From an uncultured Planctomycetaceae bacterium (lineage in GTDB: Bacteria; Planctomycetota; Planctomycetia; Pirellulales; UBA1268), in assembly GCA_903877395.1 (NCBI GenBank), contig CAIRDU010000145.1, positions 1 through 41,765 on the forward strand: DNA of 41,765 bases, given 5' to 3'. The notes beneath the pieces were generated by a model. That model did no database searches. It worked only from the letters and a program-made list of their open reading frames with translations, and was not told the origin of the DNA. Below, piece after piece: positions 29,818 to 39,878 of the stretch. Every line of letters starts with the position of its first letter. Position 1 is the first letter of the stretch. Both the position numbers and the translations under genes were made by a program.

Positions 29818-32544
29818 CTACCTCCGCTTCCGCTGAAGCGATGGCGCGAGGGTGGCGTTGGCCGTCGCAGCCGGTTCACGCAGGCCAATCGCCAGCGCAA
29901 GCCAGCCGTCGGAGCTTACCGATTGCAGCACCCGCATGCCAGCAAGGCGGGGGTTCTCGACGATTCGCCCTGGAAGCACCGGGATTGGCCGCTCTTTCGG
30001 GAAGATCTTGCCAAAGATTGTACGCAGGGCAAGTTCCATGCGGCCGTGATGTCCAGGACCGCTCAATTGCACCGGTCCCTCCCGCTCCAGAAACACCTGG
30101 GCAGAACTGTTCGAAGGCTTGTAGGCGACGTGTGCCACGATATCGTACCAGTGACGGCGCCCGCTTTCGATTGCGTCGAGCGTTACTCGCACGTGTACCA
30201 ATCCATCTCGGCACTCGATTCGTAGCGGCTGCTCTTTTGCGAACGTTACGGCGACCCCCTCCGGTAGATCCTCTGCGCTGGTCGACTCCATCCCCACCTT
30301 TTCGCACAGAATTTGCATCAGCTCCTCCAACGAGAGCCTCCTGCCGGCCAGTTTAAGTCGCTCCATCGCATTGTTGAGCGAGGAATCGTGCACCTGCATG
30401 CTGAGCATGGAGTCCGAAGGCGCCCGTGGTCGAGGGGTATGGGCGGCAAGTTGTCCATCGCCGGCCAGCCGCAGCCGAACGGTTGCGACTGTTTGGGTTG
30501 TCTCCATGGCAACGGCGGTTGGTTCTAAACCCAGTTGCACCAGAGGCGACCAGATCTTCGTGCGTATCCGATCCGCGATCTCGGCGAACTGCGGCTCCGA
30601 CTGCTCGTCCACCTCGCGACAGGCTCGCCCGATGATCAGGTCGGTTACCTCGCGATTGGCCTCGGGCATTTTTTCATCGTGCTGGCTTTTGGCAATGTTT
30701 CGCACCAGCGACCGCATGATCGGCACCGAGTCGAAGCTCGTCTGTATGGCATCGAGTTGCGAGCGGTTGGATGCGACGCCCGTGGCGTCACCAAAAAGCA
30801 GACCTGCCGAACATACCTTGATGGGTTTGCTCACCGTAAACGAGGAGGCTCCGCGGGCCGTCAGTGATACGGGCCCTGCTGCTGTGACCGTGCGAGAATC
30901 CACGTCACCATGTACTTCGAGGCTGATACAGATCTCGTCAGAGTCGGGAGTGAATCGCACGGTGGTGGTGCGTTCGACGGTGCGAGTGCCGCGCACCTTT
31001 CTGCCCAAGACAACATCGTCTACCGGTCCAGTATTGACTGTCGCCGCCGGCAAGAGTTTGTCCAGAAACTGCTGGTGCACAGCGATTCGGACATTGGCAG
31101 ACAGATAATGTTCTCGCACCGCCTTGGCAACGCTCCGACATCCCTCCTGAGAAGAAGCATCGATCGCCGCCATCGCCGCCGTCGCCACCGCCGCATCTGT
31201 CGGGGAAAGTGTTGTCTCGAATCGTTCCAAGGAGTTAAGGAGTTGGGCAATGTCCGCTTCGTTGCGTTGGCTGCACGACGGAATTGTTTCGTGGGAGGGC
31301 GTGGCAGCCCCAGCGGCCTCGGCTGCCTGTTGGGCCGCGATTGTGGCGAAGAGTCCGGTGGCAGTGCGCCACACGGCCACTCGCCTAGCCATCGCCAAGG
31401 CTGCGCGTCTCGTACCTGATGCGAGGGAAGCATCAGCGATGCCATCAGCAATCCCCATGCCCGCATGCACAGACTCTCCGAGCGTGACGAGGTTCGCACC
31501 TGCAATGGGATCTCGAGGCCCGTTAGTCGTTAAGGCATCGCGGAGTTGGGCGAGCGAATGAGTCGCCCAAGCAACTGCGGGCATACCGGCAGTTCCGGCG
31601 GCTTTCGGATGGAGTGCAGCGAGTTGCTCCAACTGTTCGAGCAGTTTGACAGGCGTTGGCCAGACACTGATGTCAGCCGGGAATTTCTGCGTGGGTGCAA
31701 CCGTTGAAGGCGTCTGGGGCGCATCGCTGGCCCGTTCTCGCGAGAGTAGCCTCTCGCCCACACGCAGCCGATCTAGAATGCGTCCGCCGACGGTGGGCTG
31801 GGCAGAGTTCGGTGCATTGCTCTCCTGTGTGGGAGCAAAACCATCGCCCCTGGATTCGTGCCTTCGCTCCGTCAGCAATCCAAATCGAGGAGACGTTGAC
31901 GGATTTAAATTTTCTGGAGACTGCGAAGTCGGAGTTTCAGACCAGTTGACCGTATCTGGATTGCTCCAGTTTTCTCCAGGCATCGGGGCGGAACCGAGTG
32001 AACCCCCTACTGGTGGTGGCAGAATCAACCTCGGATGGATCGGCTCCGGTTTGGGCGGTGGTACGGCATGGACTTGGGCAATAGTTGGCGGAACGATTTG
32101 CGCCTGAACGGTTTGAGCTTGAACTGTCTGCACTGCGGTTCGTGCTGCGGCGGTTCCGGATGGCTCGTTCATCGCTAGTCGCTCGGGCGGTGTAGCAGCG
32201 AGGACCGCCGCCATATGCTGAAGACCGCCGGTGCCGCGAAGGGGTGATGGCGCGGCAGTGGGAGCGTGGGAGCCAGTTGTGGCGATCGCCTCGGCGACAA
32301 TTGCTGGATGCGCCGCAAGGCCGCCGCTTCTGCGGTTGGCATCGACTGCGATTGTGCTTTCAACCAGGCATGAGTGCGATCCCGCGAGCGACTCATCCCG
32401 AATCCCTTCCGCGAGGGGTTCCTCCAGACCAAAAAATGGCTCTGGCACAGGATCCCACGCGTGCGGTGCAAAAAGAGCAGCCGCAAATATGAGTCCGGCA
32501 ATGAACGATGAAACGACAATGCCACCGGCCTGTTTTTCTGACAT
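29818..32544 (-). CDS. Large hypothetical protein, N-terminal TM anchor
   Basis: Start at MSEKQAGGIVVSSFIAGLIFAAALFAPHAW (ATG 32544; GGGGAGGG upstream); alternative 32661; no recognised domain. Confidence 0.72.
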   Translation of the reverse strand: MSEKQAGGIVVSSFIAGLIFAAALFAPHAWDPVPEPFFGLEEPLAEGIRDESLAGSHSCLVESTIAVDANRRSGGLAAHPAIVAEAIATTGSHAPTAAPSPLRGTGGLQHMAAVLAATPPERLAMNEPSGTAAARTAVQTVQAQTVQAQIVPPTIAQVHAVPPPKPEPIHPRLILPPPVGGSLGSAPMPGENWSNPDTVNWSETPTSQSPENLNPSTSPRFGLLTERRHESRGDGFAPTQESNAPNSAQPTVGGRILDRLRVGERLLSRERASDAPQTPSTVAPTQKFPADISVWPTPVKLLEQLEQLAALHPKAAGTAGMPAVAWATHSLAQLRDALTTNGPRDPIAGANLVTLGESVHAGMGIADGIADASLASGTRRAALAMARRVAVWRTATGLFATIAAQQAAEAAGAATPSHETIPSCSQRNEADIAQLLNSLERFETTLSPTDAAVATAAMAAIDASSQEGCRSVAKAVREHYLSANVRIAVHQQFLDKLLPAATVNTGPVDDVVLGRKVRGTRTVERTTTVRFTPDSDEICISLEVHGDVDSRTVTAAGPVSLTARGASSFTVSKPIKVCSAGLLFGDATGVASNRSQLDAIQTSFDSVPIMRSLVRNIAKSQHDEKMPEANREVTDLIIGRACREVDEQSEPQFAEIADRIRTKIWSPLVQLGLEPTAVAMETTQTVATVRLRLAGDGQLAAHTPRPRAPSDSMLSMQVHDSSLNNAMERLKLAGRRLSLEELMQILCEKVGMESTSAEDLPEGVAVTFAKEQPLRIECRDGLVHVRVTLDAIESGRRHWYDIVAHVAYKPSNSSAQVFLEREGPVQLSGPGHHGRMELALRTIFGKIFPKERPIPVLPGRIVENPRLAGMRVLQSVSSDGWLALAIGLREPAATANATLAPSLQRKRR

Positions 32545-32741
32545 GCCTACTCGCCCTCCCCGCAGATGACCAAACTCTGACCGCGACAGGATCGCGCCCT
32601 GCAATGAAGGCACGACCCGAATAGCAGGATCGACAGGCACGACCAGAAAAATCGATTTCACGGCAAGCGATCGTTATGGCTTACCAAATCGCAGAGGTTA
32701 TGCCGTGCAGATAGGCAGCAAAGACGAGCGGCTCGCGCAGG

Positions 32742-33839
32742 TCAGGTGGTTTGGGTAAGACGCGGCTGTTCCAGTAGAGCGGTCCAAGCGTCAACGACAA
32801 TCGTGAGGTTGGCATTCCGGTTGACTGCGTCCAACGCGTCGAGTGTATGGCGAAGGGACACGACCGCTTCCTCTGAACCGCCTGTCCACGCGTTGATCAG
32901 TTCAGCAAGAACTTGGTCGCAGGGAGGCTCGCCAGCCAGATCATCCCGCAGGGCCGCACGAAAAAAATCGATGGCAGATTCGAGTACGATCCTGAGCCGA
33001 GCACGCCGAACCGGAGCTTCTTTGCCAGCAGCGTCCAGCAACAACTTCGTCTCGTCAGCTAATTCAACGCCATGCATTGGGCGGTGTGAGAGCAGTGAGA
33101 TGAGTCGGCATCGAAACGCTGCTAGCATCGGGTCGAGTAAGAGTCGCGCCCGCTGGAGGCTGCCGCCGGAGCCTTGAGCGCATGCCCATAAAAGCGAGTC
33201 GTTGTCGGGCTCTTTTTTGATGGCATCATCGTTTTGAATCTGGCCGATATCTGTTCCACGAGCAGTTTCATGCTTCAGTATCGAAAAAACTGTCTCGCTC
33301 GTTAGTGGACGAAAACGCACGATCTGACACCGCGAGCGGATCGTTGGGAGTTGCCTTTCTAACGCCGTGCCAACCAGCACAATCACCGCGCCGTCCGGGG
33401 GTTCCTCCAGCGTCTTGAGCAAGCAGTTGGCAGCCTCTTCGGCGAGGTGGTCGGCATCCAGAATAATCGCTACCTTGCGACTCCCCATCGTCGGCCGGAG
33501 CAGGAGCCTCCAGCACAGGCCCTCTCGCATCCGGTGATCTGCGTCACCGATGAAGGTTTCCAGCGGAATCGTGGCCCGATCTTCCGGCTTCGACACGATA
33601 TCGATATCTGGATGCCTGCCAGCCTTTGCCTGCACACACGAACTGCACGCGTTGCAGGGCAAGAGGCCTTTGCCTGTCGACCGGCAGAGCAGGGACCCAG
33701 CCAGCTTTTGCGCAAAGGTGCTCTTGCCGATGCCCGGTGGCCCGATAAAGAGATACGATCCAGCGATGCGGCCGAGGGCCTGCGCCGCCACAAACCTTTC
33801 CACAACCGCGTCGTGTCCCTCGATTCCCTGCCACGCCAT
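32742..33839 (-). CDS. holB: DNA polymerase III delta prime subunit-like ATPase
   Basis: YLFIGPPGIGKSTFAQKLA, CNACSSCVQAKAGRHPDIDIV, KVAIILDADHLAEEAANCLLKTLEEPP, LPTIRSRCQIVRF; downstream of tmk. Confidence 0.9.
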   Translation of the reverse strand: MAWQGIEGHDAVVERFVAAQALGRIAGSYLFIGPPGIGKSTFAQKLAGSLLCRSTGKGLLPCNACSSCVQAKAGRHPDIDIVSKPEDRATIPLETFIGDADHRMREGLCWRLLLRPTMGSRKVAIILDADHLAEEAANCLLKTLEEPPDGAVIVLVGTALERQLPTIRSRCQIVRFRPLTSETVFSILKHETARGTDIGQIQNDDAIKKEPDNDSLLWACAQGSGGSLQRARLLLDPMLAAFRCRLISLLSHRPMHGVELADETKLLLDAAGKEAPVRRARLRIVLESAIDFFRAALRDDLAGEPPCDQVLAELINAWTGGSEEAVVSLRHTLDALDAVNRNANLTIVVDAWTALLEQPRLTQTT

Positions 33840-33850
33840 TGTGTGTTTTG

Positions 33851-34486
33851 TCAGGAAGTGAATCCTGTCTCCAATCGCTGCGATACCGCATCACGCAGGC
33901 GGGTTGCAACGTCGGCGATGTTGCCCGTCGCATCGATCACGGCGATCCTGTCCGGTTGGCGGGCTGCCTCAATTCGATACCCATCGTGCAACCGCTTGCG
34001 AAATTCGTCGCCCCGGTCTTCCAGTTTGTCCAGCGGACGCGACAGCCGTCGTGAGGCAGTCTCCAGATCAAGATCGAGTAAAAGAACAAGATCGGGCTGG
34101 AGCCCACCGGTGGCCACTGCTCCCACCTGTCGGATGATTTCCGGATCAAGGCCGCCGGCATGCCCTTGGTAGACAATGTTTGCCAGCAAATAGCGATCCG
34201 AGACGACCCACTCACCTCGGGCTAGCGCTGGCTGAATGATCTCTGCCACAAGCTGCGCCCGCGCGGCCATGTACAGCAGCATTTCCGCTGTTTGAACGAG
34301 GGTGACTTCCTGACGGTCCAGCAGAATGCTCCGAATCGCATCGCCGGCCGCCGTCGAGCCTGGATCGCGGCACGTCGTCACCGTGCAACGATTTTCTCGT
34401 AGCCATGCCACAAGGGCTGTGATCTGCGAGGATTTTCCAGCTCCATCAATCCCCTCCAGAACGATAAAGCGAGGAGGATTCGTCAT
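33851..34486 (-). CDS. tmk: Thymidylate kinase
   Basis: RFIVLEGIDGAGKSSQITALVAWLRE, REPGST-like CRDPGSTAAGDAIRSILL, VVSDRYLLANIVYQGHAGGLD; ATG 34486. Confidence 0.94.
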   Translation of the reverse strand: MTNPPRFIVLEGIDGAGKSSQITALVAWLRENRCTVTTCRDPGSTAAGDAIRSILLDRQEVTLVQTAEMLLYMAARAQLVAEIIQPALARGEWVVSDRYLLANIVYQGHAGGLDPEIIRQVGAVATGGLQPDLVLLLDLDLETASRRLSRPLDKLEDRGDEFRKRLHDGYRIEAARQPDRIAVIDATGNIADVATRLRDAVSQRLETGFTS

Positions 34487-35466
34487 GGGCGTGGCTCTTG
34501 GTTCTGGGCCTTGCTCTTCGAAAATCCACGCTCCGCCAGCCAGCGGCTGCATTCGACGGTCCACGGATGTAGCTTTGTCGGATCGTATGGCCGCACGCCG
34601 AGGCCAATGCCGTGCGCCCCTTTTTCATATACGTGCAATTCGAACGGACGGTTGTGCTTCTGTAGCGAGGCGGCAAGATCCAGAACGCCTTCCAGTTTCA
34701 CGCCTTTATCTTCGACCGTATGCCAGACGAACGTTGGCGGCGTCTGGTCGTCTACCGCCAGTTCTCCAGAGAGATCTCGCAGGAGTTCTTCAGAAGGAGC
34801 ATCTCCAAGTAGATTCTTTTGCGAACCGATGTGGGTGTTGGCCGACACCATGCTTACCACTGGATAGCAGAGCACGCCCAGATCGGCCCGCGAAGACTGT
34901 TGGTCGATTGGATCAACCGCAGATGGGTTGCCATTGTCGCCGTGAGTCAGGAGCGTCAGGGCTAGGTGCCCGCCGGCCGAACTGCCCATCACACCGACGC
35001 GTTTTGGATCGATTCCAAGCTGTGAGTGCTGTGACCGCACCACTCGCATGGCCCGCGACACATCTCCGAGCATGACTGGATGCCGGTATCCCTTGCTGCC
35101 CAAGCGGTAGCGGAGCACGAAAGCCGAAACGCCCTGTGCGTTGAGCCAGCGGGCGTAGTCGGAGCCCTCGTGATCGGCCAGCCCGCCGTAGCCACCGCCT
35201 GGACAGATCACGATGGCAGCCGTTTTTTCTTGCGGCGGCTTCGAGTTCAACGCGGGCCACCACGCCACCACTGGAATATCCTGCTCCGCCGCACCGAGCG
35301 CGCCAGGGGCATTGCCCTGCCAGAGCCGAATCGTCTCGGCGGGGGCATCGACTGCCAGAGCCACCGCTGCCGAGAACACAACCATGGCCTGCATGCCGAG
35401 CAAGAGGGCCACCAGAGCAAGCCAACGCAAGCGGGTACCAGAGCACATAAGGCTGCCACTCCTCAT
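34483..35466 (-). CDS. Secreted alpha/beta hydrolase (acetyl esterase / BD-FAE-like)
   Basis: Signal peptide; AAIVICPGGGYGGLADHEGSDYARWLNAQGVSAFVLRYRL, VGVMGSSAGGHLALTLL, PTFVWHTVEDKGV, YEKGAHGIGLG. Confidence 0.88.
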   Translation of the reverse strand: MRSGSLMCSGTRLRWLALVALLLGMQAMVVFSAAVALAVDAPAETIRLWQGNAPGALGAAEQDIPVVAWWPALNSKPPQEKTAAIVICPGGGYGGLADHEGSDYARWLNAQGVSAFVLRYRLGSKGYRHPVMLGDVSRAMRVVRSQHSQLGIDPKRVGVMGSSAGGHLALTLLTHGDNGNPSAVDPIDQQSSRADLGVLCYPVVSMVSANTHIGSQKNLLGDAPSEELLRDLSGELAVDDQTPPTFVWHTVEDKGVKLEGVLDLAASLQKHNRPFELHVYEKGAHGIGLGVRPYDPTKLHPWTVECSRWLAERGFSKSKAQNQEPRP

Positions 35467-35576
35467 TACAGAGAGAGAATAAAATTACGAACAGCCACAT
35501 AGCATACGAGATCAAATGAGATGCGTTTTCACACTGGCGGCTCGCAGGGGGCACGCGTGCGGCGTGCATGGGCCCT

Positions 35577-36167
35577 TCATGTGCCCTGAATGCCTGTCAT
35601 TCTTGCAATGCCCAGCGGATCAGTGGGGTCGAGTTGTGCCAGGCGTCGCTGTATATCTTTTGTCATGGCCTCCCGGCCAGTTGCAATCAGGCAGTGAACG
35701 AGCCCTTTGGCGGCTTCAAAAAAAGGCCTATTGCTCGGGCGAACGTATGGCAGCGGATGGGAGTTGTCAGCGGCATCCAGCGCCCGAAGCCCCAGTTCGT
35801 AGGCCCGTCCGAAGTGGCCCCTTGCCAGCTTTGGGTCGCCATCCTCCAACGCAATCAAACCTAGGTGCACGTGGGCGTCCAAGAAATCAGGACACTCCGA
35901 CAGCAGCCAGACAAGCTCGTCGCGGGCAATGTCTGTTTCGCCAGCTTCGACCATCGCCTCCACCTCCGCCATGTCGTCACGGCGTTTCCGAGCACACCGC
36001 GGGTGAACGAATTCCCATTCACACCCCACGGCCGAATCGTGCCGTTGGATTCGAAGCTTTTCCACAGTTCGCGCGCGACGGCTTCCGTGTTTTTTTAATT
36101 CAGGGTTTTGATCACGGTTGTGATCGGGCTGCAACGGCTGGCTGGAATCTGGGTTGGGCATTGGCAT
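35577..36167 (-). CDS. TPR-like protein of unknown function
   Basis: AEVEAMVEAGETDIARDELVWLLSECPDFLDAHVHLGLIALEDGDPKLARGHFGRAYELG; start at ATG 36167 proposed; ORF extends to 36329. Confidence 0.65.
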   Translation of the reverse strand: MPMPNPDSSQPLQPDHNRDQNPELKKHGSRRARTVEKLRIQRHDSAVGCEWEFVHPRCARKRRDDMAEVEAMVEAGETDIARDELVWLLSECPDFLDAHVHLGLIALEDGDPKLARGHFGRAYELGLRALDAADNSHPLPYVRPSNRPFFEAAKGLVHCLIATGREAMTKDIQRRLAQLDPTDPLGIARMTGIQGT

Positions 36168-36273
36168 CGAGGATGAAACAAGCAAACTCACGCGGGGACT
36201 GCTACGGACGGCGTGGGCCTTGATAGACTCCTCTGGTTGGAACGGAATAAAAACACGATTGCAAGGGGCCGAT

Positions 36274-37371
36274 GTGAAGGTCGCAGGGATTCGTTCGGAC
36301 GCGTGTCGGCCACTCAATGCCAGAGCCATTGCGCGGGCGTTGGGGGCGTGGTATGCCCGCGCCAGGCGGGACTTACCCTGGCGGCGGTCGCGGGATCCTT
36401 ATCGGGTTTGGGTGAGCGAGATTATGCTTCAACAAACGCAGGTAGAGAGAGTCAAAGACTTTTACCAGCGATTTCTCGGGTTGTTTCCAACCGTTGAATC
36501 GCTTGCGGCAGCTGACGAGCACGATGTGCTGCGGGCGTGGGAAGGCCTTGGCTACTACCGTCGGGCGAGGCAGATGCACGCGGCAGCCAAGGTGCTGGCC
36601 ACCGAACATGGAGGCACATTTCCTCGGACAGTTGCGGCGCTCCGCGGCCTCCCAGGCATTGGCCGCTACACAGCCGGTGCGATTGCGTCGATTGCGATGG
36701 ATCTTCCCGAACCAATTGTCGAGGCTAATTCTCGCCGCGTGCTTGCAAGGCTCGCTGGCTATGCGAAGCGGTTAGACAGGCCGGGCGGCGACGAGCCGAT
36801 ATGGAAAATCGCGCACAGCCTTGTGCCACAGCGAGATGCCGGACGGTTCAATCAGGCCTTGATGGATCTGGGAGCAATGGTCTGCACGCCAGACAGGCCC
36901 CTCTGCACAGCCTGTCCACTGGCTCGTATGTGCGATGCAAACAACAGCGGTCGCGTGAGCAGGATTCCGATGAAGTCCGTGCGTCGTGCCACCAAGCAGC
37001 TTCGCGAGGCTGCGATTGTGGTGCGCCGCGGAGCACGCGTGTTGGTGCAGAAGCGAGAAGAAGGAGAATGGTGGGCGGGCCTCTGGGATTTTCCTCGAGT
37101 GCAAGCTGCAGCCAGAAAACTCCACCAAGCCATCGGCGAATCAAAAACGCTGCAGCCGTTGGCCTGCACGCAACCCAAGGCTCTGGGCACGTTCACTCAC
37201 ACGGTGACGCACCACCGAATCACGCTGGCTGTGGTGGCCTGTACGGCAGCTCGAATGGGCAAACTGTCGCAGAATCTTGCATGGATCGCAGTCGATAAAC
37301 TAGGCGAACTGGCCATGACATCTCCGGGCCGTCGGATTGCAAAAATGATCGGCCAGCCATCGGTACGGTGA
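36274..37371 (+). CDS. mutY: A/G-specific adenine glycosylase
   Basis: LPWRRSRDPYRVWVSEIMLQQTQVERV, LPGIGRYTAGAIASIA, Fe-S ligands CTPDRPLCTACPLARMC, C-terminal NUDIX-like part; GTG 36274 proposed, ORF opens at 36154. Confidence 0.93.
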   Translation: MKVAGIRSDACRPLNARAIARALGAWYARARRDLPWRRSRDPYRVWVSEIMLQQTQVERVKDFYQRFLGLFPTVESLAAADEHDVLRAWEGLGYYRRARQMHAAAKVLATEHGGTFPRTVAALRGLPGIGRYTAGAIASIAMDLPEPIVEANSRRVLARLAGYAKRLDRPGGDEPIWKIAHSLVPQRDAGRFNQALMDLGAMVCTPDRPLCTACPLARMCDANNSGRVSRIPMKSVRRATKQLREAAIVVRRGARVLVQKREEGEWWAGLWDFPRVQAAARKLHQAIGESKTLQPLACTQPKALGTFTHTVTHHRITLAVVACTAARMGKLSQNLAWIAVDKLGELAMTSPGRRIAKMIGQPSVR

Positions 37372-37545
37372 CCACGGCATTTTCACGGGAGCCTCTTCGC
37401 AGGGTTTGCTTTGCCAGAGATGCCAGAGCATGATTCCCACACCCTTTTCTTCCGGGAACCTTTTGCCTCCCGCGCGCATCCAACCGGTGCGTCAAACGTC
37501 AACTCGTCTCATTGAACACCACTCTTTGTCTTTGGAGGCTCACTC

Positions 37546-39717
37546 ATGTCACGCATTCTTTCCATTGCCGGTTGTATCGCCGTCTTTCTGGCTGGATCGC
37601 TTGATGCCCAGCCGCCGGGCAACAGGGCAGAGGAGTTCCCGCTGCCGTTGGAGAAGGTGGTGCTGTTCACATCAGGTGTCGGTTATTTTCAGCACGGCGG
37701 AAAAGTGAACAACGATGCGCAGGTCGAGATGAGCTTCAAGTCCGAGCACATCAACGACCTGCTTAAAAGCATGGTGCTCGAAGATCTCGGCGGCGGCACC
37801 GTGTCGACTGTGAGTTACGCATCGCGAGACCCGCTCACAAAAACGCTTGAGACATTTGCCGTCAATCTCACAGATAATCCATCCATGGGCCAGCTCCTCG
37901 GCCGATTGCGTGGCGAAGCAATCGACGTCGATGCGTTGGCGCCTGCATCTGGCACGATTGTGGGCGTTGAGAAGCGCGCCGTTCCTGTGGGTGCTGACAA
38001 AACAATCGAGAAGGAGTTTGTCACGATCCTCACGAAGGATGGCCTGCGAACGCTGCCGCTGGATTCCATTACGCGGATCAAGCTCGTTGATCCGCGATTG
38101 CAGAGCGAACTTGAAAAGGCTTTGGCCGTGTTGGCGCTCGGTCACGACAATGAGAAAAAGTCGGTCACTCTGAATTTTTCAGGCAAGGGGGCCAGAGACG
38201 TGCGTGTGGGGTACGTTCAGCAAACACCGATCTGGAAGACGAGCTATAGGCTCGTGTTGGATGATGTGGTGGGCGGCAATCAGGCAGGCGGTCAGGATGC
38301 AGGAAAGAAGCTTGGCAATCAGGCAATGCTGCAGGGCTTTGCCATCGTGGAAAACACGACGGATAACGACTGGAAAGACGTCAGCATGTCGTTGGTGAGC
38401 GGGCGTCCAATTTCATTTGTAATGGATCTCTATCAGCCCCTCTATGTGCCGCGTCCAGAGGTGCAACAGGAACTCTACGCATCGCTGGTGCCGCAGGTGT
38501 ATGGGCAGGATCTAGCTGGAGGCGAACGTGAATTTCTGGCGGCCGCAGACGGTTCCAGAAAATCGGAATCCGCCGCTGCCCAAGTTGCGAACAAGATGCG
38601 TAAGGGGGCCGAACGTCAACACGGCCGCGTCGCGGCCGCCCCTCCCGGATCATTTGCAAAAAATGAATCCCAAGACCTACCCCTAGATCAACTCCAGGGG
38701 GAGACGCGGGATGCGAAATCGATGTTCGAGGCGGCAGCGAGCGTGCAGAGCATGGCGCAGGGCGGAGCATTGGGCGAACTGTTTCGCTATGAGATTGCCA
38801 AGCCGGTCACGATCCAGCGGCAGCGTTCGGCGATGTTGCCGATTGTGGGAGAGAAGGTTGAGGCAGAGAAGGTGGCGATTTACGATGAACGAGTCATGGC
38901 AAAGCACCCGCTGGCAGGCCTGCGGTTGGTGAACTCCACAAAGTTGAATCTCATGCAGGGCCCAATCACGGTGTACGACGGCGGTGCCTACGCCGGCGAT
39001 GCCAGAGTCGAGGACATGGCTCCCGGCAGCGAGCGGCTTTTGAGCTATGCAGTCGATCTCGACGTGGAGATTGCGCCGCGGGCGGTTGTTAAGCCGGAAG
39101 AAATCGTAAGTGTGCGTGTTGAAAAAGGCACGCTCATCGCCTCACGAAAGCTTGCCAGAGAGAAGAAATTTGACGTCAAGAACTCTGGTGACAAGGCTGT
39201 GAAGGTGCTCGTGGAATATCCGTTAGAGTCCGGTTGGAAACTCGTGAAGCCAGCCAAGGCCGACGAGGTAACCCGCGACCGCCAGCGATTTGTCGTGATT
39301 GCCCAGCCGGGTAAGCCAGCTGTGCTGGATGTGGCCGAAGAGATGCTCGTAGACCAGCGAATCGTGATCACGAATCTGGACGACAATGCCATCCTTTTTT
39401 ACTCGAATGCCAAGGTGACAAGTCCGGATGTGAAGAAAGCATTGGCCGAGATCATTCGTCGCAAGCGGGAGATCGAGCAAGTTGTAAGAGAGAAAGCGGC
39501 CAGCCAGCAGGAGATCGCAACGGTGAGCCAAGAGCAGGATCGCATCCGCCAAAACATGCAGCAACTCGATCGCGGTAGCGAACTTTATACGCGATACGTG
39601 CAGAAATTTGCGCAGCAGGAGGATCGGGTCGAGACGCTCCGCAAGGAAGTGGCCCAACGGGAAAAGCAGGAGCAGGAGGCTCGCAGGGCCTTGAACGACT
39701 TTCTTTCTCAGCTTTAA
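37546..39717 (+). CDS. DUF4139-type secreted protein with C-terminal coiled coil
   Basis: Signal peptide; VVLFTSGVGYFQHGGKV, YVQQTPIWKTSYRLVLDD, LRLVNSTKLNLMQGPITVYDGGAYAGDARVEDMAPGSERLLSYAVDLD. Confidence 0.82.
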   Translation: MSRILSIAGCIAVFLAGSLDAQPPGNRAEEFPLPLEKVVLFTSGVGYFQHGGKVNNDAQVEMSFKSEHINDLLKSMVLEDLGGGTVSTVSYASRDPLTKTLETFAVNLTDNPSMGQLLGRLRGEAIDVDALAPASGTIVGVEKRAVPVGADKTIEKEFVTILTKDGLRTLPLDSITRIKLVDPRLQSELEKALAVLALGHDNEKKSVTLNFSGKGARDVRVGYVQQTPIWKTSYRLVLDDVVGGNQAGGQDAGKKLGNQAMLQGFAIVENTTDNDWKDVSMSLVSGRPISFVMDLYQPLYVPRPEVQQELYASLVPQVYGQDLAGGEREFLAAADGSRKSESAAAQVANKMRKGAERQHGRVAAAPPGSFAKNESQDLPLDQLQGETRDAKSMFEAAASVQSMAQGGALGELFRYEIAKPVTIQRQRSAMLPIVGEKVEAEKVAIYDERVMAKHPLAGLRLVNSTKLNLMQGPITVYDGGAYAGDARVEDMAPGSERLLSYAVDLDVEIAPRAVVKPEEIVSVRVEKGTLIASRKLAREKKFDVKNSGDKAVKVLVEYPLESGWKLVKPAKADEVTRDRQRFVVIAQPGKPAVLDVAEEMLVDQRIVITNLDDNAILFYSNAKVTSPDVKKALAEIIRRKREIEQVVREKAASQQEIATVSQEQDRIRQNMQQLDRGSELYTRYVQKFAQQEDRVETLRKEVAQREKQEQEARRALNDFLSQL

Positions 39718-39878
39718 TCGCCGCTGCTCCGGCTCAGAAGAACACGAAAAACCAGAACGTCCTTTTTATTTTCGCCTTTTTGTCGTCGTGCCCAGCCTGT
39801 GGCTGTTGCAGCGAGTCTGCGATTGGTAGTCTGGTGGCCGATGACTCACGGTCGAATTGGCGTCTGGAGAAATGATAC

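Noticed and set aside
29491-30225. 244-aa plus-strand ORF
   Set aside because: Antisense to fumC and the large hypothetical protein; shadow composition.
30371-31108. 245-aa plus-strand ORF
   Set aside because: Antisense to the large hypothetical protein; Ser/Arg-rich, no signature.
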